Shown piece after piece: positions 56,162 to 64,000 of a stretch of DNA of 64,000 bases. A program made the position numbers and the translations under genes. The number at the start of each line of letters is the position of its first letter. Position 1 is the stretch's first letter. The stretch comes from Shinella sp. PSBB067. GTDB taxonomy: Bacteria > Pseudomonadota > Alphaproteobacteria > Rhizobiales > Rhizobiaceae. The notes beneath the pieces were generated by a model, which made no database searches, was not told the DNA's origin, and saw only the letters and a program-made list of their open reading frames with translations. The stretch lies in the NCBI RefSeq assembly GCF_016839145.1, contig NZ_CP069303.1, forward strand, positions 4,528,501-4,592,500, written 5' to 3'.

Positions 56162-57757
56162 ATGAAAAAGCTGACTACTCTCCTCGCAGCGACGGCGCTC
56201 GCCTCGATGATGGCAGGCGCTGCCTGGTCGAAGACGCTGGTCTATTGTTCGGAAGCCTCGCCGGAAGGGTTCGATCCCGGTCTCTACACCGCCGGCCAGA
56301 CCTTCGACGCCGCCTCGCGCACCGCCTATAACCGCCTGGTCGAGTTCAAGCACGGCAGCACGGAGCTGGAGCCGGGCCTCGCTGAGAGCTGGGACGTATC
56401 GGCTGATGGCAAGGAATATACCTTCAAGCTGCGCAAGGGCACGAAGTTCCAGACGACCGAATACTTCACCCCGACCCGCGAACTGAACGCCGACGACGTC
56501 ATCTTCTCCTTCGAGCGCCAGTACAAGGACGACAATCCGTGGCACAAATACGTTGCCGGCGCGTCTTGGGAATATTTTGCCGGCATGGGCTTCCCCGACC
56601 TCATCGACCATATCGAGAAGGTTGACGACCTGACGGTCAAGTTCGTGCTGAAGCGTCCGGAAGCGCCGTTCATCGCCAATCTCGGCATGGACTTCGCCTC
56701 GATCCTCTCCAAGGAATATGCCGACAAGCTGCAGGCTGACGGCAAGATGGAACTCCTGAACCAGCAGCCGCTCGGCACCGGCCCGTTCACCTTCGTCGCC
56801 TACCAGACGGACGCGGCGATCCGCTACAAGGCCAACCCGGACTACTGGAACGGCAAGCAGCCGATCGACGACCTCGTCTTCGCCATCACGACGGACGCCG
56901 CCGTGCGCGCGCAGAAGCTGAAGGCCGGCGAATGCCACATCATGCCCTATCCGAACGCGGCTGACGTCGCCGAGCTCAAGGCCGACCCGAACCTCCAGGT
57001 CCTGGAGCAGGAAGGCCTGAACGTCGCCTACCTCGCCTACAACACGCTGGTTCCGCCGTTCGACAAGGTCGAGGTCCGCAAGGCCCTCAACATGGCCGTC
57101 AACAAGCAGGCCATCGTCGACGCGGTCTTCCAGGGCGCGGCGACCGTCGCCAAGAACCCGATCCCGCCGACCATGTGGTCGTACAACAATGCCGTCGAGG
57201 ACGACAAGTACGATCCGGAAGCGGCCAAGAAGATGCTCGAGGAAGCCGGCGTCAAGGATCTCAAGATGAAGATCTGGGCGATGCCAGTCGCGCGCCCCTA
57301 CATGCTGAACGCCCGCCGTGCGGCGGAACTGATGCAGGACGACCTCGCCAAGGTGGGCGTCACGGCCGAGATCGTCTCCTACGAATGGGCCGAATACCTC
57401 AAGCTCTCCTCCGCCAAGGACCGCGACGGCGCGGCCATCCTCGGCTGGACGGGCGACAACGGCGACCCGGACAACTTCCTCGACACCCTGCTCGGCTGCG
57501 ATGCCGTCGGCGGCAACAACCGCGCGCAGTGGTGCAACAAGGAATTCGACGACCTGATGACCAAGGCGAAGGAAACCGCCGACGTCGGCGAGCGCACCAA
57601 GCTCTATGAAGAGGCCCAGGTCATCTTCAAGCGCGAGGCGCCGTGGAACACCCTCGACCATTCGCTGGTCGTCGTTCCCATGAGCAAGAAGGTCTCGGGC
57701 TTCAAGATGGACCCGCTCGGCATTCACCGCTTTGACGGCGTGGACATCGCCGAGTAA
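56162..57757 (+). CDS. dppA: Dipeptide ABC transporter, periplasmic binding protein
   Basis: Family-5 solute-binding protein of 531 residues, starting at the ATG at 56162 after GGGAAG. The Sec signal covers about residues 1-23 (cleaved near AWS-KTL). Landmarks are KTLVYCSEASPEGFDPGLYT, the NADDVIFSFERQ loop, PLGTGPFTFVAY and the C-terminal NGDPDNFLDTLLGCDA with paired Cys typical of DppA. Dipeptides are the expected ligands; DppA proteins can also carry haem or aminolaevulinate. It leads dppABCDF, and a very strong hairpin behind it separates it from dppB. Confidence 0.93.
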   Translation: MKKLTTLLAATALASMMAGAAWSKTLVYCSEASPEGFDPGLYTAGQTFDAASRTAYNRLVEFKHGSTELEPGLAESWDVSADGKEYTFKLRKGTKFQTTEYFTPTRELNADDVIFSFERQYKDDNPWHKYVAGASWEYFAGMGFPDLIDHIEKVDDLTVKFVLKRPEAPFIANLGMDFASILSKEYADKLQADGKMELLNQQPLGTGPFTFVAYQTDAAIRYKANPDYWNGKQPIDDLVFAITTDAAVRAQKLKAGECHIMPYPNAADVAELKADPNLQVLEQEGLNVAYLAYNTLVPPFDKVEVRKALNMAVNKQAIVDAVFQGAATVAKNPIPPTMWSYNNAVEDDKYDPEAAKKMLEEAGVKDLKMKIWAMPVARPYMLNARRAAELMQDDLAKVGVTAEIVSYEWAEYLKLSSAKDRDGAAILGWTGDNGDPDNFLDTLLGCDAVGGNNRAQWCNKEFDDLMTKAKETADVGERTKLYEEAQVIFKREAPWNTLDHSLVVVPMSKKVSGFKMDPLGIHRFDGVDIAE

Positions 57758-57799
57758 GGTCGGGCAAGAATAAGGCACGCCGCAAAGAGCGTGCAATGG

Positions 57800-57834
57800 C
57801 CGGCGGCCCGAAGACATTCGGGCCGCCGGTTTTT
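57800..57834 (+). terminator. Hairpin between dppA and dppB
   Basis: A perfect 13-bp stem (57800-57812 with 57817-57829), a GACA loop and T5 (57830-57834) lie 42 bases after the dppA stop. It is the strongest stem in the window and should limit read-through into dppBCDF, making DppA more abundant. Confidence 0.9.
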
Positions 57835-57858
57835 CAAAAAAAGAAGGGATTGGCTCCC

Positions 57859-58863
57859 ATGTTTCGTTTCATCTTCGGACGGCTCGCCGTCCTGATACCC
57901 ACGTTCATCGGGGTATCGATCATCGCGTTCTCCTTCATTCGACTTCTGCCGGGCGATCCGGTCATGCTGATGTCGGGCGAGCGCGTCATGTCGCCGGAGC
58001 GCCATGCCGAACTGATGCATCAGCTCGGCCTCGACCGGCCGATGTACATCCAGTATTTCGACTATCTGACCGGCCTGCTGTCGGGCGACTTCGGCTCGTC
58101 GATCGTCACCAAGCGGGCGGTGCTGGAAGATTTCCTCAACCTCTTTCCCGCGACGCTGGAGCTTTCGCTCTGTGCCATCATCGTCGCCGTCGTGCTCGGA
58201 ATCCCGGCCGGCGTGCTTGCGGCGGTCAAGCGCGGGACGTGGCTCGACCAGTCGATCATGGGCGTCGCCCTCGTCGGCTATTCGATGCCGATCTTCTGGT
58301 GGGGCCTGCTGCTCATCATCTTCTTTTCTGGCTATCTCGGCTGGACGCCGGTCTCGGGACGCATCTCGCTGATGTACTTCTTCCCGCAGGTCACCGGCTT
58401 CATGCTGATCGACAGCCTGATCTCGGGGCAGGCGGGGGCGTTCAAATCGGCGCTGACATACCTGATCCTGCCGACCGTGGTGCTCGCGACCATCCCGCTT
58501 GCGGTCATCGCGCGCCAGACCCGCTCCGCCATGCTCGAAGTGCTGGGCGAGGACTATGTCCGCACCGCCCGCGCCAAGGGCCTGCCGCCGTTCCGCGTCA
58601 TCGGCATCCATGCCCTGCGCAATGCCATGATCCCCGTCATCACGACGATCGGCCTGCAGGTCGGCGTGCTGCTGGCGGGCGCCATCCTCACCGAGACGAT
58701 CTTCTCCTGGCCGGGCATCGGCAAGTGGATGGTCGACAGCGTCTTCAAGCGCGACTATGCCGTGGTGCAGGGCGGGCTGATGCTGATCGCGGCCGTCATC
58801 ATGATCGTCAACCTCGTGGTCGACCTGCTCTACGGCTGGGTCAATCCGCGCATCCGGCACTAG
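57859..58863 (+). CDS. dppB: Dipeptide ABC transporter permease
   Basis: Inner-membrane permease of 334 residues; the ATG at 57859 is chosen because earlier in-frame codons lie inside the dppA terminator. The N-terminal membrane helix with FRFIFGRLAVLIPTFIGVSI is characteristic of DppB, as is LLPGDPVMLMSGERV. The EAA loop is RTARAKGLPPFRVIGIHALR (about residue 235). Six membrane helices in total. dppC starts 11 bases after its stop. Confidence 0.95.
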   Translation: MFRFIFGRLAVLIPTFIGVSIIAFSFIRLLPGDPVMLMSGERVMSPERHAELMHQLGLDRPMYIQYFDYLTGLLSGDFGSSIVTKRAVLEDFLNLFPATLELSLCAIIVAVVLGIPAGVLAAVKRGTWLDQSIMGVALVGYSMPIFWWGLLLIIFFSGYLGWTPVSGRISLMYFFPQVTGFMLIDSLISGQAGAFKSALTYLILPTVVLATIPLAVIARQTRSAMLEVLGEDYVRTARAKGLPPFRVIGIHALRNAMIPVITTIGLQVGVLLAGAILTETIFSWPGIGKWMVDSVFKRDYAVVQGGLMLIAAVIMIVNLVVDLLYGWVNPRIRH

Positions 58864-58874
58864 GAGGCGATCCC

Positions 58875-59783
58875 ATGAGCTCCGTTCAAAACGCAGCGGA
58901 AGTCAAGACGGGCGGCACGCCGCCGTCGGGCCTTTCCGAATTCTGGTTCTACTTCTCGCGCAACAAGGGCGCCGTGATCGGCCTTGCCGTCTTCCTGGTG
59001 ATCCTGTTCGTCGCCATCTTCGCGCCCTTCGTCGCGCCGCACAATCCGAGCGTCCAGAACCGCGAGGTCCTGCTCCTGCCGCCGGTCTTCCAGCAGGGCG
59101 GCACCTGGGGGCACATCCTCGGTACCGACCCGGTCGGCCGCGACATCCTCTCGCGCCTGATCTACGGCGCGCGTTTCTCGCTCTTCATCGGCCTCGTCGT
59201 CGTGACGCTGTCGGTGCTCTCGGGCGTGCTCATCGGTCTCGTCGCCGGCTATTTCCGTGGGCGTGTCGATACCTTCATCATGCGCATCATGGATATCATC
59301 CTGGCCTTCCCCTCGCTGCTGCTCGCCCTCGTGCTGGTGGCGGTGCTGGGGCCGGGCCTGCTCAACGCGATGATCGCCATCTCGCTCGTCAACCAGCCGC
59401 ATTTCGTGCGCCTGACGCGCGCGGCGGTCATGACGGAAAAGTCGAAGGACTATGTCGTCGGCTCGCAGGTCGCCGGTGCCGGCACCCTGCGCCTGATGTT
59501 CCTGACGATCCTGCCGAACTGTCTTGCCCCGCTCATCGTCCAGGCGACGCTCGCCTTCTCGGCGGCGATCCTCGATGCGGCGGCCCTCGGCTTTCTCGGC
59601 ATGGGCGCCCAGCCGCCGACGCCGGAATGGGGCACGATGCTCGCCGAAGCGCGCGAGTTCATCCAGCGCGCCTGGTGGGTCGTCACCTTCCCCGGCCTTG
59701 CCATCCTCGTCACCGTGCTCGCCATCAACCTCATGGGTGATGGCCTGCGCGACGCCCTCGATCCCAAGCTGAAGAGGTCGTGA
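58875..59783 (+). CDS. dppC: Dipeptide ABC transporter permease
   Basis: Second permease, 302 residues, behind an AGGAGG-type site. The N-terminal cytoplasmic tail FWFYFSRNKGAVIGLAVFLV leads into helix 1, then HILGTDPVGRDILSRLIYGA, the DppC/OppC signature. The EAA loop with SKDYVVGSQVAGAGTLRLMF follows, and the C-terminal GFLGMGAQPPTPEWGTML block is typical. It overlaps dppD by one base (TGATG), so the two are co-translated. Confidence 0.95.
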   Translation: MSSVQNAAEVKTGGTPPSGLSEFWFYFSRNKGAVIGLAVFLVILFVAIFAPFVAPHNPSVQNREVLLLPPVFQQGGTWGHILGTDPVGRDILSRLIYGARFSLFIGLVVVTLSVLSGVLIGLVAGYFRGRVDTFIMRIMDIILAFPSLLLALVLVAVLGPGLLNAMIAISLVNQPHFVRLTRAAVMTEKSKDYVVGSQVAGAGTLRLMFLTILPNCLAPLIVQATLAFSAAILDAAALGFLGMGAQPPTPEWGTMLAEAREFIQRAWWVVTFPGLAILVTVLAINLMGDGLRDALDPKLKRS

Positions 59784-60637
59784 TGTCGCTTCTCGAAATC
59801 AAGAACCTCACCGTCGAGTTCCAGACGGCCTCCGGACCCTTCCGCGCCGTGGACGGCGTCTCCCTCAAGGTCGACGAGGGCGACGTGCTCGCCATCGTCG
59901 GCGAATCCGGCTCGGGCAAGTCCGTCTCCATGCTCGCCGCCATGGGCCTCCTGCCCTGGACGGCCAAGGTGACGGCCGACGTCCTCACCTTCAATGGCCG
60001 CGACATGCAGGCCATGTCCGATGCCGAGCGGCGCAGGATTATCGGCAAGGACATCGCCATGATCTTCCAGGAGCCGATCGCCAGCCTCAATCCGTGCTTC
60101 ACGGTCGGCTACCAGATCGAGGAAGTGTTGCGCATCCACACGGACCTCAATCGCAAGGCGCGCCGCGACCGGGCGATCGAATTGTTCCAGCTGGTGGGCA
60201 TTCCGAACCCGGAAGAACGCCTCGGCCACTATCCGCACCAGATGTCGGGCGGCCAGTGCCAGCGCGTGATGATCGCCACGGCGCTCGCCTGCAATCCCAA
60301 GCTCCTCATCGCCGACGAGCCGACCACCGCGCTCGACGTGACGATCCAGAAGCAGATCCTCGACCTCCTGATGAAGCTCCAGGCCGAGCACGGCATGGGC
60401 CTCATCATCATCACCCATGACATGGGCGTCGTCGCCGAAACCGCCGACCGCGTCATCGTGCAGTACAAGGGCCGCCAGATCGAGGAGGCCGACGTCCTCT
60501 CGCTCTTTTCGGCGCCGAAGAGCGTCTACACCAGGGCGCTTCTTTCGGCCCTGCCGGAAAATGCCACCGGCGGCCGCCTGCCGACGATCACCGAAAAGCT
60601 GACCGACGCCGAGATTTTCGCAGGAGCCCTCCGATGA
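59783..60637 (+). CDS. dppD: Dipeptide ABC transporter ATP-binding protein DppD
   Basis: First of two ATPases, 284 residues. Walker A is GESGSGKS (near residue 40), the Q-loop [16 protein letters not shown], the signature [15 protein letters not shown] (with Cys after SGGQ, as usual for DppD) and Walker [13 protein letters not shown]. The ATG at 59783 overlaps the dppC stop; a GTG one codon earlier is less likely. The protein has the oligopeptide-type extension after the ATPase core only in part, and dppF overlaps it by 4 bases. Confidence 0.95.
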   Translation: MSLLEIKNLTVEFQTASGPFRAVDGVSLKVDEGDVLAIVGESGSGKSVSMLAAMGLLPWTAKVTADVLTFNGRDMQAMSDAERRRIIGKDIAMIFQEPIASLNPCFTVGYQIEEVLRIHTDLNRKARRDRAIELFQLVGIPNPEERLGHYPHQMSGGQCQRVMIATALACNPKLLIADEPTTALDVTIQKQILDLLMKLQAEHGMGLIIITHDMGVVAETADRVIVQYKGRQIEEADVLSLFSAPKSVYTRALLSALPENATGGRLPTITEKLTDAEIFAGALR

Positions 60638-61464
60638 CGCCCGTTCTCGAAGCGCGCGACCTGAAGCGCGACTACCACATCCCCGGCAGCCTGTTCAAAC
60701 CGGCCAAGACCGTTCACGCCGTCAAGGGCGTGAGCTTCAAGGTCGAGGAGGGCAGGACGCTCGCCATCGTCGGCGAAAGCGGCTGCGGCAAGTCCACCCT
60801 TGCCCGCATGGTCACGATGATCGACCCGATCACCGAGGGCGAGATGCTGATCGACGGCCGCAAGGTCGACATCGCCAGCGAGCCGCTGACCTCCGAGATG
60901 CGCAGCAAGGTGCAGATCGTCTTCCAGAACCCCTACGGGTCGCTGAACCCGCGCAAGAAGATCGGCGACATCCTGACGGAGCCGCTGGTCATCAACACGA
61001 AGATGCCGGCAGGCGAGCGGCGCGACCGCGCCATGGCCATGCTGAAGAGGGTGGGGCTGGAGGAGAGGCACTACGGGCGCTACCCGCACATGTTCTCCGG
61101 CGGCCAGCGCCAGCGCGTGGCGATCGCCCGCGCGCTGATGCTCAATCCGCGTCTCCTGGTGCTCGACGAGCCCGTCTCGGCGCTCGACCTCTCGGTGCAG
61201 GCGCAGGTACTCAACCTTCTTGCCGACCTGCAGGACGAGTTCCACCTCACCTATGTCTTCATCAGCCACGACCTTTCGGTCGTGCGCCACATCGCAGACG
61301 ACGTGATGGTGATGTATTTCGGCGAGGCGGTGGAATACGGCAGCCGCGACCAGGTCTTCGACGACCCGCAGCACAGCTATACCAAGACGCTCTTCGCCGC
61401 TACGCCCCGCGTCGACGTCGATGCCATCCGCGCCCGCGTCGAGCGGCGCAAGCGCGTCGCCTGA
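60634..61464 (+). CDS. dppF: Dipeptide ABC transporter ATP-binding protein DppF
   Basis: Second ATPase of the pair, 276 residues. Walker A GESGCGKST (near residue 49), Q-loop IVFQNPYGSLNPRKKIG, signature FSGGQRQRVAIARAL, Walker B LLVLDEPVSALD and the switch His in SHDLSVVRH are all intact. Its start overlaps the dppD stop (ATGA). Peptide transporters of this kind need both ATPases. A gluconokinase gene follows after 13 bases and may be transcribed with the operon. Confidence 0.95.
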   Translation: MTPVLEARDLKRDYHIPGSLFKPAKTVHAVKGVSFKVEEGRTLAIVGESGCGKSTLARMVTMIDPITEGEMLIDGRKVDIASEPLTSEMRSKVQIVFQNPYGSLNPRKKIGDILTEPLVINTKMPAGERRDRAMAMLKRVGLEERHYGRYPHMFSGGQRQRVAIARALMLNPRLLVLDEPVSALDLSVQAQVLNLLADLQDEFHLTYVFISHDLSVVRHIADDVMVMYFGEAVEYGSRDQVFDDPQHSYTKTLFAATPRVDVDAIRARVERRKRVA

Positions 61465-61477
61465 GGACGGGCGGCCC

Positions 61478-61987
61478 GTGACGCCAGCGCGCGCGATCGT
61501 CGTCATGGGCGTTTCCGGCTGCGGCAAGACATCGGTCGCCGAGGGCCTTGCTGCAAGCCTCGGCGCCGCCTTCATCGAAGGCGACAGCCTGCATCCGCCC
61601 GCCAATGTCGAGAAGATGTCCCGCGGCATCCCCCTGACCGACGAGGACCGCTGGCCCTGGCTCGACATGATCGGCCGGGCGCTGGCCGAGGCACTCGCCG
61701 CGGGCAATGGCGTCGTCGTCTCCTGCTCCGCCCTCAGGAAGGTCTACCGCGAGCGCCTGCGCGGTGCTGCCGGCGGCACGCTTTCCTTCGTCTTCCTCAA
61801 GGGCAGCCGCGACCTTCTGATGACGCGCATGGCCGCGCGGGAAGGGCACTTCATGCCCGTCAGCCTGCTCGACAGCCAGCTCGCCACGCTGGAGGACCCG
61901 TCCGGCGAGCCGGGCGTCGTGACGGTCGATATCGATGCGCCCGTCGAGGCCATCGTCGCCGCCGCCCTCCGGGGATTGACATCCTGA
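61478..61987 (+). CDS. gntK: Gluconokinase
   Basis: This kinase phosphorylates gluconate to 6-phosphogluconate, the substrate of Edd encoded 45 kb away. The GTG at 61478, shortly after a GAGGACGG stretch, gives 169 residues, typical of the small GntK family. Walker A is GVSGCGKTS (about residues 11-19); the gluconate-binding ANVEKMSRGIPLTDEDRWPW region and the SCSALRKVYRERLR loop are intact. It lies just after the dipeptide operon, an unexpected place; there is no gluconate transporter next to it. Confidence 0.9.
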   Translation: MTPARAIVVMGVSGCGKTSVAEGLAASLGAAFIEGDSLHPPANVEKMSRGIPLTDEDRWPWLDMIGRALAEALAAGNGVVVSCSALRKVYRERLRGAAGGTLSFVFLKGSRDLLMTRMAAREGHFMPVSLLDSQLATLEDPSGEPGVVTVDIDAPVEAIVAAALRGLTS

Positions 61988-62107
61988 GGGAGAATTTGCG
62001 GGGCCGCCTCTGGCGCCCCGCCGGTCGTCCGCCTATAGACGGCGGGCCTGCCGGCCATCGCGTGGCGGCGGGCTTTCGATATTTCCGCGACCTGACAGGA
62101 ACGAGAC

Positions 62108-62452
62108 ATGGATATCAAACGCTTTGAAACCGGCCCGCGCATGAGCCAGGCCGTGGTGCACAACGGGACCGTCTATCTGGCCGGCCAGGTCGGCGATGCG
62201 GGCTCCGACGTCACCGAGCAGACGAAGCAGGCGCTGGCCGAGGTCGACCGCCTGCTGGCGCTCGCCGGCACGGACAAGACGCGCATCCTCTCCGCGCAGA
62301 TCTGGCTCGCCGACATGGCCGATTTTTCCAGAATGAATGCCGTCTGGGACGCCTGGGCGCCGCAAGGCCACACGCCCGCCCGCGCCACCGGCGAATCCAG
62401 GCTGGCGACGCCGGACTACCTCGTCGAAGTCATCGTCGTGGCCGCGCTCTGA
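62108..62452 (+). CDS. RidA/YjgF-family enamine/imine deaminase
   Basis: The protein has 114 residues, the usual length of the family. RidA proteins hydrolyse reactive enamine and imine intermediates from PLP enzymes. The catalytic Arg is in HTPARATGESRLATP and the terminal Glu in YLVEVIVVAAL, both conserved. The N-terminal VVHNGTVYLAGQVGD block is characteristic. It is a single gene with a strong shared terminator downstream; this variant is an RidA paralogue rather than surely the archetype. Confidence 0.88.
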   Translation: MDIKRFETGPRMSQAVVHNGTVYLAGQVGDAGSDVTEQTKQALAEVDRLLALAGTDKTRILSAQIWLADMADFSRMNAVWDAWAPQGHTPARATGESRLATPDYLVEVIVVAAL

Positions 62453-62473
62453 CCCGTTCGACCGACCGGAATG

Positions 62474-62500
62474 AAAAGGCCCGCTTTCGCGGGCCTTTTT
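62474..62500. terminator. Bidirectional terminator between ridA and phyR
   Basis: An 11-bp perfect stem AAAAGGCCCGC/GCGGGCCTTTT (62474-62484 with 62489-62499), loop TTTC, with A-run and T-run on either side. It serves both converging genes. Confidence 0.9.
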
Positions 62501-62503
62501 GCT

Positions 62504-63304
62504 TTAAGCGGATTTGGCGAGCCGCGCCTGCTCGTCGAAGAACAGCGCCTGGCTGATCAGCGCCTTCACCATGTCCGGGTTGAACGGCTTGGTGACGAGG
62601 AAGGCCGGTTCCGGCTTCTCGCCGGTCAGGAGGCGTTCCGGGAAGGCGGTGATGAAGATCACCGGGATCGTGCTGTTCTTGAGGATGTCGTTGACGGCGT
62701 CGATGCCCGAGCTGCCGTCGGCAAGCTGGATATCCGCCAGCACCATGCGCGGCGAGGTGCGGTGATAGAGCTCGACGGCTTCGGCATGGGTGCGTGCGAT
62801 GCCTGTCACCCGGTGGCCGAGGCCCTTCACCATGTCCTCGATGTCCATGGCGATGAGGGGCTCGTCCTCGATGATCATGATGTCGGTCGCCACCTGCCGC
62901 GAGATGTCGCGCGAGGCTTCATCCAGCAGCTCGGCGAAGCGTTCTTCCGGGACGTTGAGAATATCCGCGCCTTCCGCGATGTCGAAGCCCTCGACGGCGA
63001 CGAGAAGGAAGGCCTTGCGCTCCGCCGGCGGCAGGTTCGCAAGGTTCGCGGCCGCCTGGCGCTCCCAGCCGAAGGGCGAGGAGGTATCCGGCAGCGTGAT
63101 GTCGAGGTTGTCGAAGAGCGTGCAATAGAGGCGATACAGCGCATTGCGGTCGCTGCGGCCCTCGGGATAGAGCGTGATGTCGGCGACGAGCGCTTCGAGC
63201 ATGGCGGCGACATAGGCGTCGCCGGACGTCTGCGAACCCGTCACGGCACGGGAAAACCGCCTCAGATAGGCGAGATGCGGTGCGATACGGGTGGAAAGTG
63301 ACAT
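62504..63304 (-). CDS. phyR: PhyR-type general stress response regulator
   Basis: PhyR is the anti-anti-sigma switch of alphaproteobacterial general stress response. The 266 residues comprise an N-terminal sigma-factor-like domain (about 1-125: LYCTLFDNLDITLPDTSS and EERFAELLDEASRDISRQ) that captures NepR, and a C-terminal receiver (about 130-255). Phospho-acceptor Asp191 lies in MVLADIQLADG, the switch in PVIFITAFPERLLTGE and the Lys in VTKPF, the PhyR-group pattern. On phosphorylation it would release the sigma factor from NepR. The start ATG at 63304 has AGGGAG upstream. The nepR gene diverges from it. Confidence 0.95.
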   Translation of the reverse strand: MSLSTRIAPHLAYLRRFSRAVTGSQTSGDAYVAAMLEALVADITLYPEGRSDRNALYRLYCTLFDNLDITLPDTSSPFGWERQAAANLANLPPAERKAFLLVAVEGFDIAEGADILNVPEERFAELLDEASRDISRQVATDIMIIEDEPLIAMDIEDMVKGLGHRVTGIARTHAEAVELYHRTSPRMVLADIQLADGSSGIDAVNDILKNSTIPVIFITAFPERLLTGEKPEPAFLVTKPFNPDMVKALISQALFFDEQARLAKSA

Positions 63305-63453
63305 TTCGTTCTCCCTGAATATGTTCCGTATCGGAACCGTTTCCGCTAGTGTTCACTCTGCGGAAACCTATTGGTAGCATGCTGAGTCTGACTTGCTATT
63401 GGGAATCTTGGGCAAAAGGAAGATAGCGGGCGGCGAGCGATGGAAACAAGACC
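63305..63453. other. 149-bp space between divergent phyR and nepR
   Basis: Both promoters must lie here. GGAAC (63333-63337) and GGAAAC (63362-63367) resemble the -35 of EcfG-type promoters, but no matching CGTT occurs 16-17 bases downstream, and the minus-strand GGAAC is too close to the phyR start. I therefore do not call an EcfG promoter. Confidence 0.5.
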
Positions 63454-63645
63454 ATGATAGAGCCCGGTAAAGACAAGAAACGCGGTGTTGCCCCCGCGAA
63501 GGCCGCCTTCGACCCCAATGGCCCTGTCGGCCGCAAGCTGAAATCCTTCTACGACGTCATCGAGACCGAGCCGGTGCCCGATCGCCTGCTTGACCTTCTG
63601 GAAAAGCTCGACGAAGCCGAGCGCAGGGCCGAGCGCGGTTCCTGA
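63454..63645 (+). CDS. nepR: NepR anti-sigma factor
   Basis: NepR binds and blocks the EcfG sigma factor until PhyR captures it. The 63-residue protein has the family core: GRKLKSFYDVIETEPVPDRL, then LDLLEKLDEAERR. The N-terminus is Lys/Asp rich and likely disordered, as is usual. The stop is followed by a strong hairpin and then a convergent gene, so no sigma factor gene follows, unlike the common nepR-ecfG arrangement. Confidence 0.93.
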   Translation: MIEPGKDKKRGVAPAKAAFDPNGPVGRKLKSFYDVIETEPVPDRLLDLLEKLDEAERRAERGS

Positions 63646-63675
63646 TCTCATTCGTTCTTCCTGCTCAAGACGCCA

Positions 63676-63701
63676 AGAAACGGGCCGCAAGGCCCGTTTC
63701 T
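63676..63701. terminator. Terminator between nepR and the lipoprotein gene
   Basis: An 11-bp stem AGAAACGGGCC/GGCCCGTTTCT (63676-63686 with 63691-63701), loop GCAA, followed by CGTTTC. It lies between two converging genes and shows that nepR is monocistronic. Confidence 0.8.
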
Positions 63702-63722
63702 CGTTTCGGATGGATATGCCGG

Positions 63723-63986
63723 TTAGCGGCAACGCGCCTCGTACCGTTCGCCGGTATGCCTGTTGCGGTAGATGCAGTAGCCGCGGCGATCGGAGCGGGC
63801 GATGAGATAGCCGGCGGCGCCGCCGACAGCCGCACCGACAAGGGCGCCGCCCGCACGGCCGGTGACAGCACCGCCGATGATGGCGCCGGATGCCGCGCCA
63901 ATGGCAGTGCCACGCTCGGTCTGGGTGCAGGCGGAAAGCGTCACGGTGGAGGCAACGAGGCAAAGTGCTATGATGATGTTCTTCAT
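63723..63986 (-). CDS. Glycine-zipper lipoprotein
   Basis: The 87-residue protein has a lipoprotein signal with lipobox LSAC (Cys20). The mature part is a Gly zipper (GTAIGAASGAIIGGAVTGRA, then GGALVGAAVGGAAGYLIA) followed by a short basic, Arg/Tyr-rich tail with two Cys (RRGYCIYRNRHTGERYEARC). Such small outer-membrane-anchored proteins (YMGG/Gly-zipper families) are common in rhizobia and often of envelope or stress function. It is next to the general stress genes, but co-regulation is not shown. Its start ATG is 14 bases from the window edge. Confidence 0.85.
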   Translation of the reverse strand: MKNIIIALCLVASTVTLSACTQTERGTAIGAASGAIIGGAVTGRAGGALVGAAVGGAAGYLIARSDRRGYCIYRNRHTGERYEARCR

Positions 63987-64000
63987 GGTTCCGGTTCCTG

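Noticed and set aside
63333..63367. EcfG-type -35 elements (GGAAC, GGAAAC) between phyR and nepR
   Set aside because: No CGTT lies 16-17 bases downstream on either strand.

Overview
The window is an ordinary chromosomal stretch of a high-GC alphaproteobacterium, almost certainly a member of the Rhizobiaceae (Sinorhizobium/Ensifer, Rhizobium, Agrobacterium or Shinella-like). Several things point there: a RirA iron regulator with its three cluster cysteines, an aglEFGAK alpha-glucoside locus, a zwf-pgl-edd operon, a CbrA-type PdhS-family sensor kinase beside a phasin gene, a PhyR/NepR stress pair, and a tRNA-His without G-1 that carries A73, an alphaproteobacterial peculiarity. I see no insertion sequence, prophage, CRISPR array, rRNA or replication origin. 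The species cannot be fixed from the sequence alone.

Layout. 1-3.9 kb: the end of a flagellar export/rod operon (flhA C-terminus, fliR, a coiled-coil FliJ-like protein, a FlgJ-type rod protein, a FlgN-type chaperone and a membrane protein with a FliL-like end). 4-6.2 kb: a WecG/TagA glycosyltransferase and folD. 6.2-14 kb: alpha-glucoside regulator, ABC transporter and GH13 alpha-glucosidase (aglR, aglEFGAK) with two matching LacI-type operators. 14-19 kb: a PilZ-like protein, then edd, pgl and zwf on the minus strand (Entner-Doudoroff pathway). 19-23 kb: a gamma-glutamylputrescine oxidase/synthetase pair and a BaiN-type flavoprotein. 23.5-31 kb: an McpZ-like chemoreceptor, small proteins, a LysR regulator, isocitrate lyase and its divergent ScfR-type regulator. 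31-39 kb: putrescine transporter potFGHI, an AsmA-like protein and acetoacetyl-CoA synthetase. 39-43.5 kb: a candidate small RNA, cbrA, a phasin gene and tRNA-His. 43.8-51.3 kb: a four-gene cellulose operon (bcsA, bcsB, a TPR protein, lipoprotein bcsN). 51.3-55.9 kb: LysR with divergent mmsA/iolA, rirA, a lone receiver and a LuxR-type regulator. 56-62 kb: the dppABCDF peptide transporter, gluconokinase and a RidA protein. 62.5-64 kb: phyR, nepR and a glycine-zipper lipoprotein.

How the genes work together. Sugars taken up by Agl and gluconate phosphorylated by GntK would both feed 6-phosphogluconate to Edd. Putrescine imported by PotFGHI would be degraded by the nearby gamma-glutamyl pathway enzymes. 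Isocitrate lyase, acetoacetyl-CoA synthetase, the phasin and MmsA form a carbon-storage and C2/C4 assimilation theme. CbrA, the flagellar genes and the cellulose operon concern the switch between motile and attached life. The regulatory DNA is informative: a full CtrA-type box upstream of cbrA, an Irr-type iron control element over the rirA promoter, a large perfect palindrome upstream of phaP, a 14-bp palindrome before dppA and several strong intrinsic terminators. The least explained items are the candidate sRNA at about 39.03-39.16 kb, the cellulose operon with no outer-membrane porin or endoglucanase gene, a PhyR/NepR pair with no neighbouring sigma factor, and a 48-aa protein at 26.15-26.30 kb.
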